This document shows positions 1 through 11,600 of a stretch of DNA of 64,000 nucleotides, piece by piece. Position 1 is the first letter of the stretch. Each line of letters starts with the position of its first letter. Source of the DNA: Larix kaempferi (taxonomy: Eukaryota > Streptophyta > Pinopsida > Pinales > Pinaceae); assembly GCA_027924585.1 (NCBI GenBank), contig BSBM01000424.1:1426001-1490000 (forward strand). The letters are read 5' to 3'. The notes beneath the pieces are model-generated. The model saw only the letters and a program-made list of their open reading frames with translations, ran no database searches and was not told where the DNA came from. The position numbers and the translations under genes were made by a program.

Positions 1-4
1 AGAC

Positions 5-106
5 TGCAGCTGTTCTCACCAAGGCTCTTCCCAGGATGAAGTTCAAATACTTTCACGGAAGACGTGGAGTCGAAGAGAACATATCCCTCCTTGAGAGGGA
101 AAGATG
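5..106 (+). pseudogene. Copia polyprotein C-terminus (RNase H tail)
   Basis: Reading from 5, the frame gives AAVLTKALPRMKFKYF and GVEENISLLERER, then TGA at 104-106. This is the hallmark C-terminal tail of plant Ty1/copia polyproteins (the usual D-V/I-L/F-TKALP motif followed by the G-V motif). The rest of the polyprotein lies left of the window. The fragment belongs with the tandem array and LTR that follow to about 1429. Confidence 0.8.
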
Positions 107-140
107 ACATTGAGATGCTTTCCCTGCTTTGCCCTGCTGC

Positions 141-560
141 CTTCTGCAGTCCAGTTACTCAGCCAAATATGGGAGAAATCTCATAGGCAGATGAGTAGGA
201 CAGTCAACAATTGGTCGGGCTCACCCAGGTACCTTCTGCAGTCCAGTTACTCAGCCATATATGGGAGAAATCTCATAGGTAGATGAGTAGGACAGTCAGC
301 AGTTGGTCGGGTTCACACTGGTGCCTCTGCAGTCCGGTTACTCAGCCAGATATGGGAGAAATACCATAGGCAGATGAGTAGGACAATTAGCAGTTGGCCG
401 TGTGGTTGCATAGGTGCCTCTACAGTCTAGATACTCAGCCAGATATGGGAGAAATCGCATAGGTAGAAGAGTAGGACAGTCAGTAGATGGCCGTGCCCTT
501 TTGCTCGTTTGAGATCTCAGCCAGGTATGGGAGGACCCCATTGGCAGATGAGACAGACAG
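141..560 (+). repeat. 92-bp tandem repeat, about 4.5 copies
   Basis: A unit beginning CTTCTGCAGTCCAGTTACTC recurs at 141, 233, 324 and 417 (spacing 92, 91 and 93 bp), with a degenerate fifth partial copy to about 560. Each unit carries ACTCAGCCA, then a TATGGGAGAAAT core and GATGAGTAGGACA. The array lies between a copia pol tail and its 3' LTR, so it is a non-coding 3' insert of that retroelement. Confidence 0.9.
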
Positions 561-606
561 GTAGCAAATTGTATAGCAGAGATGGCACAGCTGATTATCT
601 CAGATA

Positions 607-739
607 TCCAGGATTGAGTGATTCTCCTGGACTCACCGAAAGACTGGTGAGGATGTCATAGATATTCAGGATTGAGAGATTCTCCTGAAATCCAGGATCG
701 AGTGATTCTCCTGGACTCACCGAAGGACTGGTGAAGATG
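607..739 (+). repeat. 84-bp direct duplication
   Basis: A block starting near TCCAGGATTGAGTGATTCTC and ending GACTGGTGA at 607-655 recurs at 691-739, with a third partial copy (GGATTGAGAGATTCTCCTG) between them. It sits between the 92-bp array and the LTR, in the same 3' non-coding part of the copia element. Confidence 0.8.
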
Positions 740-860
740 ATACACTGAGACTGTGTGGACAACCTTCAGTATGCATAGAGATGATGGAGACAGAGTTGAG
801 TACAAGATGAAACCTAGATGATTGTGATGCAGATGAAGACTGAAAAATACCTTCCTCGTT

Positions 861-1429
861 GAGAGGGAGTGTTGGATTTTGTACAACTTCGGAAGATATT
901 ATTTATTATATTTTATTGTACCATCATTGTACTTGGTTATACCTCCTAAGGGAGAAGAACCCTATGTAAACAATTATGTAAACACATGAAAGAATCAATG
1001 TAAGTCTTGGGGTGCAAAATAAATTAATAAAAGAATTAAAAATAAAATATTTATTGCCCCAAAGACAAGTCGGCCCCATAAGGGAATTTTCGAGTTTCGC
1101 ATATGTATAAATATGAGGCTTGTGCACATCATTATATCATTCACACACTTGTGAAGTGCGCATCACTTGGAGGAGCAGATTTTCGCATCACTTGAAGAAG
1201 GAGGTTTATTTGAGTTGTTTACTTGTGGAAGATACTTTCATCTTCTCTCTCTTTCTTCATTTGTACTTTGATCTCAGAATTATCATTTCTCTGTGAAGGT
1301 TGCTGGGTTTTCTCCCTATTGGGTTTCCCAAGGTAAACTCTGTGTTGTTGTTCTGTGCTTTGTCTTACTTCTAGTGATCTTGGTAATGCATTTATGTTTT
1401 ATGCTATGAATGTATGAAATTTAACAACA
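861..1429 (+). mobile_element. Copia LTR with polypurine tract
   Basis: A purine tract GAGAGGGAG (861-869) is followed by TGTTGGATTTTG at 870, the expected PPT/LTR boundary. The LTR runs about 560 bp to TTAACAACA at 1429 (TG...CA). It contains a TATA-like TATAAATAT near 1105 and the GGGTTTTCTCCC / GGGTTTCCC pair near 1308-1331 that also occurs in the minus-strand LTRs at 21505, 30882 and 49681. The sequence directly after the LTR resembles a primer site (TTGGTACTATTAAATCAGA). Confidence 0.72.
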
Positions 1430-1649
1430 ATTGGTACTATTAAATCAGAACTTAATTCACATTCAGGGAAGCTTTTTGCAAGCTCCAAGCCCCAACAGTA
1501 AGCTACCAGACTCAGCCCAACAATTCACAAAATTTATCCATACCACACTTAGTGGTACCGACACTTTTTGATAATGAAATCCTAACTTGACTACTATAAT
1601 GGGTACTTGATAGACTTTGAGTAACTATGCAACCTTTGGACCATAGAGG

Positions 1650-2410
1650 ACTTGATAGTTCGGCAACCTTGAGATTCGGGTTCGAATTCGGCTTTTCAGA
1701 TGAGGTTCGATATGAGGTTCGACATTAGATTCGCCAATATACATAATTTTTTCCAAATATAAGTATTTTATCAATAGTTTTCCAATATAAATATTTTCTA
1801 GCCATCATCAGAATCATTATATTATGTATAATTAATACATTATATATATACATAACCTATTTATTTTTGTAACCTTATGCTTTTACCTAATTAAAATAAA
1901 ATACAAATAATGACACATTACGGAACCTAACCTTTTGTGTATTTAGTATTTACTAATTAAAATCAAACAAAAATGAAGGCGATTAATAAAATGGCTTCCC
2001 CGATTCTTCTATTTGGCTTGCTTGTATCCATTATCAACCTCGTAGCTGTAAGGCCCATGCGCAATCTTGTTACCTTGTAGGAGCTCCATCGGCAAGCCTG
2101 TGTGAGGGTATTGTGGAGTCGCGACTCGTCAAGTTGTAAATGTGAATGCAGGCGGCTAAATGAGCAGGGGCGGCGGGGTAAGCAGCAAACGCGGGCAGCA
2201 AGATGAACAACAAACGTGGGTGGTGGATTGAGCAGGGGCGGCAGGATCAGCAGTGAATGCAGGCGACCGATTGAGCAGAGAACGTGGGCAGACAACAACG
2301 GTGGAAGTAGGTTAGGGTTAGAAATTCGCCGTATTAAATCGAATTCAATTTTTTTTTTTGAAATTCGTCGAATTTCGAACTTCAAGGCCAAAATGTGACG
2401 AACCTTGTGA
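1650..2410. mobile_element. hAT-like relic with TTCG-rich ends
   Basis: Both ends carry clustered TTCG/CGAA motifs (GATTCGGGTTCGAATTCG near 1672; AATTCGTCGAATTTCGAA near 2362). The ends are related in inverted orientation around GGCAACCTTGAGATTCG versus GGCCTTGAAGTTCG. The right part has GC-rich sequence, then GGTTAGGGTTAG and a poly-T tract before the terminal array, the same order as the 5' end of the transposase-bearing hAT at 31734-35817. No coding region remains and a target duplication is not clear, so the borders are approximate. Confidence 0.55.
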
Positions 2411-2744
2411 CTTAGCATGAAAGCATGGAGGGGGGGCAGTCGAGTGGACTAATCACTATCAACTCACAAATCATGGGCCTCAATTTATTTTACCTGAGTG
2501 ACACTGACCAAACTAAACATTGCTACTAGTAACTATAACTATTATCTTTGATTTCATTAAACTGCCTAATCGCTGATGTGGACATTGTTGCCTAAATTTC
2601 AGCAAGTGTGGAAAGTTTCAGCAAACTAGAATTTCATTAAACTGTTCTAGATCCTGTCAAAGTGGATTGTTACAACAACAAACTTGAGTCACACCTCTCC
2701 TGGTTATCCAAATTACTATGAATCCCATGTTTCATGCTAGGACC

Positions 2745-2890
2745 AAGCAAATTGAGGTTATTTGCCACTACATCAGAGAGCAAACACAGGAGGAGATTGT
2801 ATTGATCTATTGCAGCTCTCAAGATCAGCTAGCAGATATTTTCAGCAAGGCATTAGCAAGGACAATTTTGAAAGTTTCAGGGAGATGTTT
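2745..2890 (+). pseudogene. Copia RNase H tail fragment
   Basis: One frame reads TKQIEVICHYIREQTQEEI, then VLIYCSSQDQLADIFSKALA. This matches the conserved copia RNase H end (TKHIEV.YH.IRE ... ADIFTKAL). It is a second copia relic, separate from that at 5-106. A plausible degenerate 3' LTR follows at about 3604-3800. Confidence 0.78.
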
Positions 2891-3051
2891 ATTTTGAAGA
2901 GCTTTTTCCAAAATTTCTCAGATATTGAAGAGCATTACCAAGATAAAAGAGTGGAAAATCTCGAAGATATACTTGCATGATTGCATCACTGCAAGACATA
3001 TAAGAAGACCTGAACCGTGGTTTTAAGGAAATCAAAAGTGTCACCAAAAGT

Positions 3052-3380
3052 TTGAATCGAGATAAACTCATTTGCCAAATAGGAGAATTCATTAAAATTG
3101 ATGACGAAATTAAAGTTCAAATCATTACTTCAAAAGACAAAATGATAACCACTGCATCCATCAATGAAGTTTTGGTCCCCTCTTCTCAAATTGATGATGA
3201 TTCCCAAAGCATCGAAGAGATTTTCCTTGAGGCCTGAAACAACGATAAAATTAAAGTTCAAATAAGTACATTAACAGAAAATCAGCAACCATGGAGGAGG
3301 TTCTGGTCACTCCATCTCATGTCCATGACAATTCTCAGAAAATCAAGGTAGCCTTAATTGGAGACTGTCAGCAGCTGAAC
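3052..3380 (+). other. Degenerate duplicated coding-like segment
   Basis: A short open frame contains ASINEVLVPSSQIDDDSQSI. About 150 bp downstream the same pattern recurs in another frame as SATMEEVLVTPSHVHDNSQK, followed by VALIGDCQQLNP. The two halves also share the nucleotide string AAATTAAAGTTCAAAT. This looks like an old tandem duplication in a decayed reading frame, of unknown function, downstream of a copia RNase H fragment. Confidence 0.4.
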
Positions 3381-3603
3381 CCTATGATCGAGATCTGTGT
3401 TGCATTACTATTCTTGCATCATCCTTAATTCATTATTTCTTGGATCCATGTTGTATGTATGCCATTATTCTTGCTAGAGGAATACAATTGCCTATCTTCA
3501 TGATGAATACAAGTCTTTGTATATTGGACGAAGAATATGACCTATTATTGATTCATGGAAGAAGTTTTCAAATCTGGCATCAGTCCTTATTTTTGATTCC
3601 AGG

Positions 3604-3800
3604 ATGACTTGTAATATACCTATAAGTATATTACCCATTATATTAATTAGATTCTGTAAAGGTCACATCCATTCATTGTTACTCACCTCTTCAAAATTAT
3701 ATAAAGAGGTATCATTGTTAAATTGTATTTATCATTCATTCAACTTTTATTAAATATATATTGTCATCCGCATATGGGCTTGTCTTTTTCCTAATGATGG
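3604..3800 (+). mobile_element. Possible degenerate copia 3' LTR
   Basis: A stretch starting TGACTTGTAATATACC contains a TATA-like ATTATATAAAGAGG and AT-rich U5-like sequence ending near GTCATCCGCATATGG. It follows the copia tail at 2745-2890 at a reasonable distance. No second LTR or target duplication was seen, so this is only a weak call. Confidence 0.3.
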
Positions 3801-4369
3801 CTATGCATAATGATCGATTGGTCTGTTACAGTTCAGTTTGATGGAGCAGTATGCAGTCAGCCATCAAAGATGCTGCATAGAATTCTTGTGCCACCAAAAC
3901 ACCTCATCAATCATATAGATTCTAACATTATGGGTTTAGTAACAAATCACCTACTAATGTTAGAATCTATATGATTCTAACATGATTGATTGATTGAAAC
4001 CTAACTTTTGACACTTTATGGATTTACACTCCCTGATTGTGGGTGAACGCTGCAGTGATTGCAATTTGGTTATTGGGAACAAGAACTGTTGGAAACTAAC
4101 TAATGCATATTGATATTTTCCTTGTCTTATATTGTATATATAATATGTATATAACTACTTGGAATGACTACCACTTATTGTCCTACTTATTCCTCACTTA
4201 GTGATGAGAAAATGATCAAAGTTTCTTCTGGTGGCGTAATGTGTTTTACACCCTTCTATTCTTGGTATTTTCTGGATTGAATGACATCCTTAATTTCACC
4301 TTTTTGTAGAAGGTAAATGCCTCAGAAATAAGTTTTGTTTTTGCTGCAACTTCTCTTGCAATCTGTAGA

Positions 4370-5120
4370 TCTTCTCATTCTCCTCAGTTTGTATCTATGC
4401 GAACTTGTTCATTTTGGATTACCTTTGTCTGCTTTGTCTTTGTTCTCAAAGGTTGACATTATTCTTTTGTAGATTTTCTGTGTCTAGTCTTGGTTGTTCT
4501 TTGATAAACTTGGTGATAGCAGTTTGAAGGCTTACTACTACTAATAAAAAACTGACATATGCATCATCCATTCTGTTTTTCTCAAATGTTTGATACCCTG
4601 TCCTTGTATTTTCAATATAGTTCTGGGTATGGCAATAGATCATCTTCAGATTTGCACTCTGGTCTATCTCCCTCAAGAACTTTCCTTTATCATATGGCAG
4701 TTGATGGCTATAAGTTGTCCTTTTTCACCCATATATCTACTAGCTCTTTTCTGGCCGGACCTGCAAAACCTTTTTCCATTTCAAAATGTTGTTTAGTCCC
4801 TGGTATATCAACACTTGACAGTTCCTTAATAATGTGTTTTTGGTTTTGTCTTTCAACCTCTGCACGATGAAAAACTGTGCCTATAATAATGCAGAAGTTC
4901 CAGAGTATTTGTAATTTCTCTCATAGCTTCCCTTGCAATCAGCTGTATCACACATAAGCAAACATTATTGACTTATATAGCTGTTCTTTTCACCTTATGT
5001 TTGTTCCCACCCAATATTTGGTTCCATTCATGATGCGCTTTGTTCTGGTTCCTATTGGCACTTCATGAACTTCATCATGATTTCTCCCCTTTTGCTAAAC
5101 TCTTTGTTGTTTTGGTGCTA
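4370..5120 (-). pseudogene. Unidentified decayed coding-like sequence
   Basis: On the minus strand a coding-like composition persists across several short frames. It includes the open stretch 4676-4446 with MIYCHTQNYIENTRTGYQTF and FLLVVVSLQTAITKFIKEQ, and upstream pieces such as GFAGPARKELVDIWVKKDNL. Stops and frameshifts interrupt it. I do not recognise the protein; it may be retroelement- or gene-derived. It sits just upstream of GCP4 exon a on the opposite strand. Confidence 0.25.
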
Positions 5121-5353
5121 ATTTTGATTTCTGGAATATCTTCAAAAATTTAAAGGGTTTCATTCAATACAAGAAATTTCTTGCATCTGGTGCTTTATTT
5201 TTTGAACGCTTTCATTGAAGTTAGAGAAAGAAATTTGAATGTTTATTTAACGTCATTAAGATCATTCCATTAGCCCGTGGAATCATAAAATATAAAATAT
5301 ATAATATACCAGCTACATAAAGAATAAAATGTGACATTCTTGGGTGATTACAG

Positions 5354-5648
5354 GGAAATTATAGAGAGACTTCTTCGCCTTGGATTTTATTATCGCGAAC
5401 TGGACCGTTTTGCTGTAAAGTCACGAAATCTGAGCTGGATAACTTCTACATACTCTGATTTTCAAATACAAGATACAGTGGCATTGAAAGGAAGAAAAAA
5501 AACTCCGGCAAGTGTTTATCGCAGGGCACTTGCAAATGGTATCTCTGAAGTATTGTCGATCTATAGGTCTGCAGTCCTACAAGTGGAACAAAACTTGTTA
5601 GCTGATCCTGTGCCAGTGTTGGCTAGTGTAACACAGGGTCTGAATAAG
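5354..5648 (+). CDS. GCP4: GCP4 internal exon a
   Basis: The exon follows the acceptor GATTACAG and ends at the AAG before donor GTCTGT. Its first base completes a codon from an upstream exon, then 98 codons run open. It contains EIIERLLRLGFYYRELDRFA and SRNLSWI, a lysine-rich linker, and SVYRRALANGISEVLSIYRS. This is the N-terminal GRIP1-type region, which in the family mediates lateral contacts between GCP subunits. An in-frame ATG at 5331 lies in the intron and is not the start, because the family protein continues upstream. Confidence 0.93.
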
Positions 5649-8600
5649 GTCTGTTGATCTCAATCCTGTATACTCAAAAGGGATTTAAAATGGATTAATG
5701 TGTAGTTATTAGTAAAACCTCTGTTTATTTGATGCCTATTTGGATATTTTTGTTACTTCATTGCATGTGCTATCATTTATTCTTTTAAGGTTTTTCTTCT
5801 TTGTACTGTTTGCCAATTGAAAGAAACTGTGCTTTCAAAAGATTAATTGCAAATACATAGCATGTTTGCTCCTTTTCTCTCCCCCCCTCCCCTCCCTTCC
5901 ATTGTAGAAGTGATCTTATTATATTGGACAATTGACATAAGTTTTAGAACAAATTAAGTGGCATTCTGGCATATCTTTACCCTTGTGACTTAGACGCATT
6001 CCATTATAGGAGGGCCAGAACAAAAACATCACTGTTGTTCAAATTACATAAACAGAGAGTTTTGAGAGTGTGTGTAACCTTCACTTGTTGGCCATGTGCC
6101 AGCCTATTATGTGGGTAGTTGAGGGCCTTAATGGGCTGACCTTGTGGTACCTAAACCCACTTATTGTATTTTATTGTGTTTTAGGGCAAGGCTGACCTAT
6201 CTCCTCCTTGGGGCTAGCGCCTTAACACTAGTCGAGTGGTTTAAAATTTAAATACACCATCTCCCTCCTTTGTAAAATCATTTAATTCAAGTGAATTCAT
6301 TCATTTTTTTTGCCTAAGGGCACCTATAGTATTTTTCTCTATTTGTGGTGGCTTTCTCTTGGTTATGGTTAAATTATCTTGATGAAGTCATGGTATGTGA
6401 TTGTGAACATCTTCTTGTGATCTATGTTAAGTGCTGTTACATTTCTACAATTTCTTCTTGTTGGATTAGGGTTTATTAAAGAGATCACTGTAGAACTACT
6501 AACTCTTGTGATTTCAACCTGATATCAGAGCTAGTGTGACTATTTTTTCCATATCTGGCGCAACTTTAAGGTTGTTTTTCAGATCGGATATTAGGGTTGA
6601 AGAGAAATGAAATATTTATGCTGTAATTTAATATTTCAGATCAGTTCTCAAGGCTGAAAGTTCAGAGGGATTAGTCCGTGAAAGTAACCTCAAGATTGAG
6701 ATGAAATTTCTGAATTTGCAATAAAAAGTCAGATTCTCGAAATTGTACATGGTATCAGAGCATTTCAGAGACTTTGACACTTTATGGCAGCATAAGCATT
6801 GAAAAATTAATATGTTATAGTTGGGTTAGGGTTACTACAGTAAATATAACGTATCAAAGGCGAATTTGAAATCATAGAAAGCAAAGGTTGCGTTATTTAA
6901 ATTGTTGTTATATAAAGTATAAAATAGAAATAAGAGTCAACACAAGAGTGAGAGGATATTATTTTGAGTAGTAAGTCGTTATTCTCGCCAAGTCGAATTG
7001 GAAATGAATGTGAAGGGTTGTCCCTTAGTTTAATAATAATAATAATAATAATAATTATTATTATTATTATACTTATTATAATTATTATTATGTAATGCTT
7101 ATTGATGTATTTGATATTCTTTACATTTGACGTTGTCCTTCCATCTTATTTTGTGACAATCAGAGTACTATTGAGCTTACTTTTAATCTGTTGAATCATC
7201 AAAAGTCCAAACACATTGAGATTTGGATGGATCACGTTCAACACATCCATGTATCGGGCAAACATATATTGATCTTTGTTGCTTCTGTAGATAACTTGCA
7301 GATATCTTCACCAAATCTTTTGTGGATCCCACTTTCACTCATCTATGTAGTATGAACATGTATTGGTGTATGCCATTAAGGGGGGAACATGATGTATTGT
7401 AATATCTCATGTGGGTCCCTGTTCAGATTATGAAGGTGTTGAGAATATGTGTGTGATCTTCACTTGTGGCCAGTTTCAAGCCCACTGCGTGAGTATTTGA
7501 GGCCCTTAATGGGTTGACTTTTGGGAAGTTAAACTCACTTATTGTATTTATTGTGCTTTAGGGTAAGGTCGACCTAGTCTCATCGGGGCTAGTGTCTTAA
7601 CCTTAGTCGAGGTGTATAAATACACCACTTCTGTCATTTGTAAAATCATCTCATTGAAGTGAATTCATTTAGTTTTTCACCCAAGGGCATCTATACTATT
7701 TCGCTCTACTTGTGGAGGCTCTCTCATGGTTATGGTTTAATTATCTTGATGAAGTCATGGCATGTCAACATATTCTTGTGATCTATGTTAAGTGCAGCTG
7801 TATTTCTGCAATTTCTTCTTGTTGGATTAGGGTTTTCCAAAGAGATTACATGTTAAGTGCAGCTATCTCTTATGATTTCAATAGAAAGAACTTAAAACCA
7901 AGCATCAATTGCCACATGTTGAAGGCATTCTAGTGGGTAATACTTGTGACTTTTTTGTCCCCACCTTGAGCTGGGTTGATTTTATCTTAAGATTGTTTCC
8001 ACCCATCATCTTGATACCCTTCTTGTTTCCCTCCGTTTTAGGAGATCGTAGAAGGGAAGAGAACTTACCTACGATGAGTTTTTTTACCACCACCATAACC
8101 TCCTTTCCTTGGCATTGACTTGGATGCTTGTTGCAAGAATTGCCTTCTTTTGGTCACACCCTAGATATTATTGAAATGGCATTGCCTCAATTCAATGAGG
8201 TTTCTTAGTTGCCCTACTTCTATGGATTTTTTTGAGGTTTACTTGAAGTTTGAACTTGAAAGCATAAATTTCAACAATGTAATATGATAAGAATCAATGT
8301 AAAGTGTATTAATATGAGATACACATTTATCAGGCTATGAATTATTTATCTCTTCCAATGTTGAATAGTGCTTTCTCCGACTTACATTTTTCATTATGGG
8401 AGAAGAGATTGAGATCATGACAACTTAAGCTCTTTGGGGGTCTAGTTTGTGGGTTGTCATTTTAGCATGGGTTAGTTCCTCTAGTCCTTGCTCAATAAAG
8501 GGTATGGCTTCCTTGACCTCCTTGAGCGACAATGTTTCCAAAACTAGTTTTAGGACATATCGTCCAAGTCGCACCTCGTAGATATGATTATTAGACCTAT

Positions 8601-11600
8601 GGTCCTCGATGGTTCAAAAATGTGGGGACCAGGTTTGCTACATACTATCTAGACTAGGGTGGAGTGATTTTAGACCCTGGTTCTTAGGTGCATCATTCAG
8701 TGCAAATGTACAATCCTCCAACCCATTGTTCAGGCAGATTTTGGAGCCCATCCTTTTCACCTTGAGGTCATATTCCGTTTGATGTCCTATTTACGCCGAG
8801 TTTGGACCTTTAGGGACTTGACCTTCAAGAGAGAGGTATACTTACCTACCTAGCACTCTGCTCTTTTGAGGCCATACCCTTAGCTTGGTCCATAGGACAT
8901 GTATGGTTTTGGTACTTAGAGGTGTCTCAACCATAGTTATAAGAACTGGATAGGTCATCGAACTGGCCAACCTCAGGAACTAAAACTGAAAAAAAACCGG
9001 ACCACGAAACTGGTCGACCAAATTATACAATAAATATTTAAAATTTGAAAAAAAATAATTCATGTGCATCCATCAGAATTCAAACCATTTACACAAGTAT
9101 GCAAAGTTTCTCATGTATATAGCAAGTAAGAGTGCATACAACTAAAATAACACCGAGTGTAATCCATATTTGAAGATTGTGCACCAAAGTACATCAATAA
9201 AAAGGCTATAAATGGCCTCAACAGTCAAAATATAAGCATATAACTATAGTCAAGACTTTAGAGTCTAGACTCTACAATCTAATCTTTTAACAAAATCATC
9301 TAAATCCTCTTGCCCAAAGTCAGAGTCACCATCGACGTCTATGTCCTCGACTAAAGTAGACCGAGAATAGGGAGTCCGAGTTTGGCTTGATTAGTGTGAG
9401 ACAAATAGAGCGCTCTAGCGTCTTTATATAGCATTAGAAGGCGCCTAGGGTTAGTCCCCCCCCCCACCTAACTTTTGATTTTTTTTAAAGAGAGTAAAAA
9501 AAATTGAAAAAAGGCACCCCTCTACGGTTTGTATGGAACTTGCCATTTCTGGTTTAGTGCTCTGGTTTACACAGCTTAAGCTTGTAAATTGGTCAGACCG
9601 GCTGGTTTGCATAAACCGGTCTGGTTCTGATAACACTGGTCTCAACTTCTCCAATCGATGGACATATCCCTAGAGCCTCTACCTCCTTTCAGATACTCTT
9701 TAGACGTGTCAGTCAACTCTGTTGGAGTAAACAAGAGCTAAATTAGGCCATTAGAGAGGACATTTATAGATTGTACATCCACGTTACTTTGATTGTTCCC
9801 TTGGAGAGCCTAGGCTTTAAGATGGGTTTCCATTTGGAGCTCTTCTTTAAGTTGCAGGATGGCATCATTGTCCATACCTAACATTGGACGTATTCGCTTA
9901 GGATCCCCTAGGTTAGTTTTAGGTGGGGAGCTCCCACAGACTTTAGATAGTGACTGACAACCATATCATGCCATCAGACGAGACTTGCTAGATGTGTCAC
10001 CTAGTGCATAGATCCTTTTGTAGCACCCATATAACATTTGGCACGAAATGTAGAAGTCATGGATGTTAAAATTATGGGTACAATTTTTAGGATTTCTCCA
10101 TAAATTGGGATCTCTCAGCATAGAGAAGTAGTGTGCAAATTCAAGAAGAAATGACAACATAGAAAATTGTGTCCAAATATGGGATTTGATATGAGTAAAG
10201 TTTTTGACAGATGCTCTTATTATAGGACCAATGATCCAAGTTTACACATTGTTACAATTCGTTTAAGCTTCTTAGTGTATGTCACCTTGTTTCCTCAGGT
10301 TCTAAGTTGGCATTCTTAATTCGAGTTGCCCTTCATTAACATTAATTGTGTCTAGCACCTGGGAGTTAAGTTGGCTAGTTCTCCTAGTGATTTTGGCTTA
10401 ACAAGTGGCATGGAGAATTTTGGTACATATATGATAATTTGTAATACTTGACATATGCATAGTGACGTAGATGATCCCCCTATACACAATGTTAAGTACG
10501 TAGTCGACATGTCAAAGGGGGATATTGAAAGCCACTTTCTTTGACTCTAATGGTCATTCTTTTGGACAACTTGCATAGCCATAATGATCCATGAGGGGCA
10601 AAATTTACTAGGGGGAATTGAAATTTGGTGCAGGGAATATCACCACCCCTTGCTTTACCAACCAGTCGGACCCCCAATGACTAAAGGGGGATATCATGAT
10701 ACCTAATGGGATGCCTCAAAATTTTAACCCTTTGCTCAACTTATTTCAAGAACATCCCTCTATGGTACCCAACAAGGTCATGGTCTAGGATGTTGCCTAT
10801 AGCATTGACTTGTTTCATATTGATTTTTGAATTCAATGCTTGGATGACTTGTTTCAGTGTAATCTATGGCTTCATTAACTCCTCTTCCGTGATTCTAAAG
10901 AACTATTTGTTAAATTTTGGTTAGGGTTAGGGGTCAGTGTTACAAATATCGTGTCGGCGAATATATCGCCTAGGGTCCAAAAAGAAAATATCGAATTTAT
11001 CGGGGAAAATGTCGGTAAACATCGGCAATATATCGTCAAAATTAAAAAATAAAAAAATATTAATTTTTTGACTCAGCCGATATTTTCCCGATTTTTGGAG
11101 ATATTTTCCGATTTTTGGCGATATTTCCCGATTTTTGGCGATATTTCCCGATTTTTGGCGATATTTCCCGATATTTCCCGATTTTTGGCGATATTTGCCA
11201 ATTTTTTCAAAATGGCGATTTTTGCCGATATTATCGGCGAGCTGGGAACATCGCGATATATCGCTGATGTTTGTAACACTGGTTAGGGTTTGATGTAGAA
11301 GAATAAGAAATCAATGTACTTTAATGCAAAATTACTTTTAACAAACTAATACTGAAACGAAATACTACAACAGTAAATAGTACTGAAACATAATTTTCAA
11401 CTCTTTCAACTTTTCATCTTTAACACTACCAATTGGGTCACCGTGTTAAAGTAATCTTCAATAACATGTAATCAGCAATAGCAGAATAACTAACATGTTT
11501 AATTAACAATAAAAGAGTCAAGTGAGGGTACTTACTTGGAGTGTGGGACCATTCCTGTTTTATACTCATAATTTTTACTTTCAGAAAAGGACTGTGCCTC

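Larger units (their letters stand above)
6030..7882 (+). mobile_element. Internally deleted copia element
   Basis: Two similar LTR-like blocks (about 6030-6519 and 7390-7882) share a string of landmarks in order: CTTCACTTGT, GGCCCTTAATGGG or GGGCCTTAATGGG, ACTTATTGTATTT, TAAATACACCA, GTGAATTCATT, TCTTGATGAAGTCATGG and GTTGGATTAGGGTTT. The first block is followed by TGATATCAGAGC (6520-6531), a copia tRNA-Met-type primer site. The second is preceded by the purine tract AAGGGGGGAACA and a pol tail. Only about 0.87 kb lies between the LTRs, so most of gag-pol is missing. The 5' border is approximate. Confidence 0.78.

Noticed and set aside
1963-2418. 151-codon minus-strand frame
   Set aside because: It overlaps the terminal motif arrays and GC-rich repeats of the TTCG element and has no recognisable domain.
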